From contig DTUH01000092.1 in the NCBI GenBank assembly GCA_012964265.1, positions 1-15,242 of the forward strand: a DNA stretch of 15,242 nt, read 5' to 3'. Positions within the stretch are counted from its first letter, which is position 1; each line of letters starts with the position of its first letter. The stretch comes from Candidatus Lambdaproteobacteria bacterium. GTDB lineage: Bacteria; SAR324; NAC60-12. Position numbers and translations under genes: made by a program. The notes beneath the pieces were generated by a model. The model saw only the letters and a list, made by a program, of their open reading frames with translations. It was not told the DNA's origin and made no database searches. This document shows positions 13,949 through 15,242 of this stretch, piece after piece.

Positions 13949-15172
13949 TTAATTCCTCCTGATCGTCGGTAACAGTTCCACCGTAATTTTGTCTGCCAGC
14001 AACATTCCTTTTGGCGTCAAACACAAATGTTGATCTTCCCAGAACGCACGTCCTTCATCACAAAGTTCCTGAACAAAATCCAGCTGCTGTTTCTGCCACT
14101 GCAAGCCAAAGCGCCTTTGCCAGTCCTTAATATTAAATCCTTTACACTGCCGTAAACCAAGCATCAAAGATTCTGCAGCAAGCTGTTCTGCGAAAAGTTG
14201 CTCTTTAAAATCAACAGGCCACTCATTCGCATCAAGATGCTTGAGGTAAGTGCTGAGAGAGCGCTTGTTGCCCCAGCGAGTTTGATGGTAATATGAATGC
14301 GCTCCAACTCCGAATCCCAAATATTCTTGTCCAGACCAGACCACTAAATTATTCCTGCCCTCTTTTGATATTTTGGAAAAGTTCGAAACTTCATATTGAA
14401 ATAAACCTGCTTTTTCCATGTGCTCAGTTGCCCATAAATACATTTCCTCAAATTGTTCCTGATGTTCTGATTCCCATTTTCGGAATTGCTTATTTTGTCC
14501 GAAAGGAGTCCTTTCATGAATTTCAAGACCATACATGGAAATGTGTGACGGATCGCAAGCAAGTGCTTCTTCCACATCTTTTTTAAACATTGAAATACTC
14601 TGTTCCGGAATGCCAAACATCAAATCAAGATTCCAATTATTGATTGGAGAATTTACTATGGCTGTAATTGATTCACGCAATTCAAGTGCAGAATGACAAC
14701 GTCCCAACTTCTTCAGAGTTGAATCATTGAAGCTCTGACCTCCTAAACTGAGCCGGGTAACACCATTTTCCGCAAGACCATTGAGGTATTCCGGCGTTAC
14801 ATCCTCCGGATTCATTTCAAAGGAAATTTCGATCTGATCTGACGAAGGAAAATAATTCCGGATTTCTCCGAGTAACAAAGACACCTCCGGAATCATAAGA
14901 CGGGAAGGAGTGCCGCCGCCAAAATAAATGGATTCAAGGAACTTCTGTCCGGAATAATTTTCGTCAAAATGATTCTTCTTTTTTTCTTTAATAAATTCTG
15001 CACGCCGTCCAATTTCTCCAACCATGCTTCTGATATATTTTTCGTGTAACCCGGCTCGATCACGTCTAACCGCAAAGGAACAGAAAGGACAAATTTCTCG
15101 ACAAAAAGGTATATGCAAATAGACTGCTGGAACTGAACTAATTATTTTTTGATTTTTGTCGGCAAAATTCAT
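13949..15172 (-). CDS. hemW: HemW-type radical SAM protein (coproporphyrinogen III oxidase-like, probable heme chaperone)
   Basis: A 407-residue cytoplasmic radical-SAM protein of the HemN/HemW family. The [4Fe-4S] motif is YLHIPFCREICPFCSF, with cysteines 24, 28 and 31. The residue after the third Cys is Ser then Phe; true HemN has a fourth Cys there (CxxxCxxCxC), so HemW is the better call. The SAM-binding GGGTP follows at 85-89, then FEMNPEDVT and LSLGGQSFN. The C-terminal HemN-like domain (about 300-400) contains LMLGLRQCKGF and ends LTPKGMLLADKITVELLP. HemW binds heme and is thought to deliver it to cytochromes rather than act as an oxidase. Slightly longer than E. coli HemW (378). The ATG at 15172 follows a purine-rich AAAGAG stretch. 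It lies upstream of flagellin on the same strand but is probably not co-transcribed with it. Confidence 0.9.
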   Translation of the reverse strand: MNFADKNQKIISSVPAVYLHIPFCREICPFCSFAVRRDRAGLHEKYIRSMVGEIGRRAEFIKEKKKNHFDENYSGQKFLESIYFGGGTPSRLMIPEVSLLLGEIRNYFPSSDQIEISFEMNPEDVTPEYLNGLAENGVTRLSLGGQSFNDSTLKKLGRCHSALELRESITAIVNSPINNWNLDLMFGIPEQSISMFKKDVEEALACDPSHISMYGLEIHERTPFGQNKQFRKWESEHQEQFEEMYLWATEHMEKAGLFQYEVSNFSKISKEGRNNLVVWSGQEYLGFGVGAHSYYHQTRWGNKRSLSTYLKHLDANEWPVDFKEQLFAEQLAAESLMLGLRQCKGFNIKDWQRRFGLQWQKQQLDFVQELCDEGRAFWEDQHLCLTPKGMLLADKITVELLPTIRRN

Positions 15173-15242
15173 TTTTTTTCTCTTTAAATATCAGCTAACT
15201 AATTGTTGAAGTTTGATTTAACAGAAGAACTTTTTTATTGAT

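Noticed and set aside
1..15242. Mobile elements, CRISPR arrays, tRNA or rRNA genes
   Set aside because: No transposase or integrase motifs, no regularly spaced direct repeats and no cloverleaf-like or rRNA-like stretches were seen on either strand, so the pseudogenes cannot be blamed on an insertion.

Overview
The window reads as a stretch of chromosome from a motile, Gram-negative, heterotrophic bacterium of moderate to low GC (by eye somewhat above 40%). The flagellin has the central 'GQ-LT' repeat and the 'NESGF-SL-DID' motif that I associate with Deltaproteobacteria-type flagellins. The catabolic cluster and its transporter resemble aerobic proteobacterial aryl-CoA clusters. A SAR324-like or other deltaproteobacterial-grade lineage would fit both, but that is inference and not secure.

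Layout. (1) 1-810, minus: N-terminal two thirds of a succinate-semialdehyde dehydrogenase (gabD), cut by the window edge. (2) 811-1182: a 372-bp AT-rich divergent intergenic region with a perfect inverted repeat beside a sigma-70-type promoter. (3) 1183-6577, plus: an aerobic 2-aminobenzoyl-CoA (anthraniloyl-CoA)-type catabolic cluster. It encodes a flavin monooxygenase/old-yellow-enzyme fusion, a MarR regulator, a RidA-family protein, a crotonase and an acyl-CoA dehydrogenase. (4) 6607-7365: an uncharacterised zinc-ribbon/one-TM/HExxH protein. (5) 7515-12141: a complete five-gene branched-chain/aromatic-acid ABC uptake system (SBP, two permeases, two ATPases), with its own promoter, a leader palindrome and a hairpin after the SBP gene. 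(6) 12193-13800, minus: a large flagellin driven by a near-consensus sigma-28 promoter. (7) 13949-15172, minus: a HemW-type radical-SAM protein.

The most striking feature is that the two oxidative catalytic genes of the catabolic cluster are broken while everything between and after them is open. The monooxygenase/reductase lacks one A in its third codon, next to a good Shine-Dalgarno, and has an in-frame TAG at codon 602. The acyl-CoA dehydrogenase has in-frame TAA at codons 173 and 227. Homologous sequence continues in frame across every stop. TAA, TAG and TGA all end intact genes in the same window, so stop-codon reassignment does not explain this. The reading I favour is recent decay of the ring-oxidation pathway with the regulator, crotonase, RidA protein and transporter retained. 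Consensus or sequencing error is the main alternative.

Other points of interest: the crotonase appears to lack both canonical hydratase glutamates, the RidA homologue lacks the signature arginine, and the membrane HExxH protein has a zinc ribbon in front of its TM segment. No tRNA, rRNA, CRISPR array or insertion sequence was recognised.
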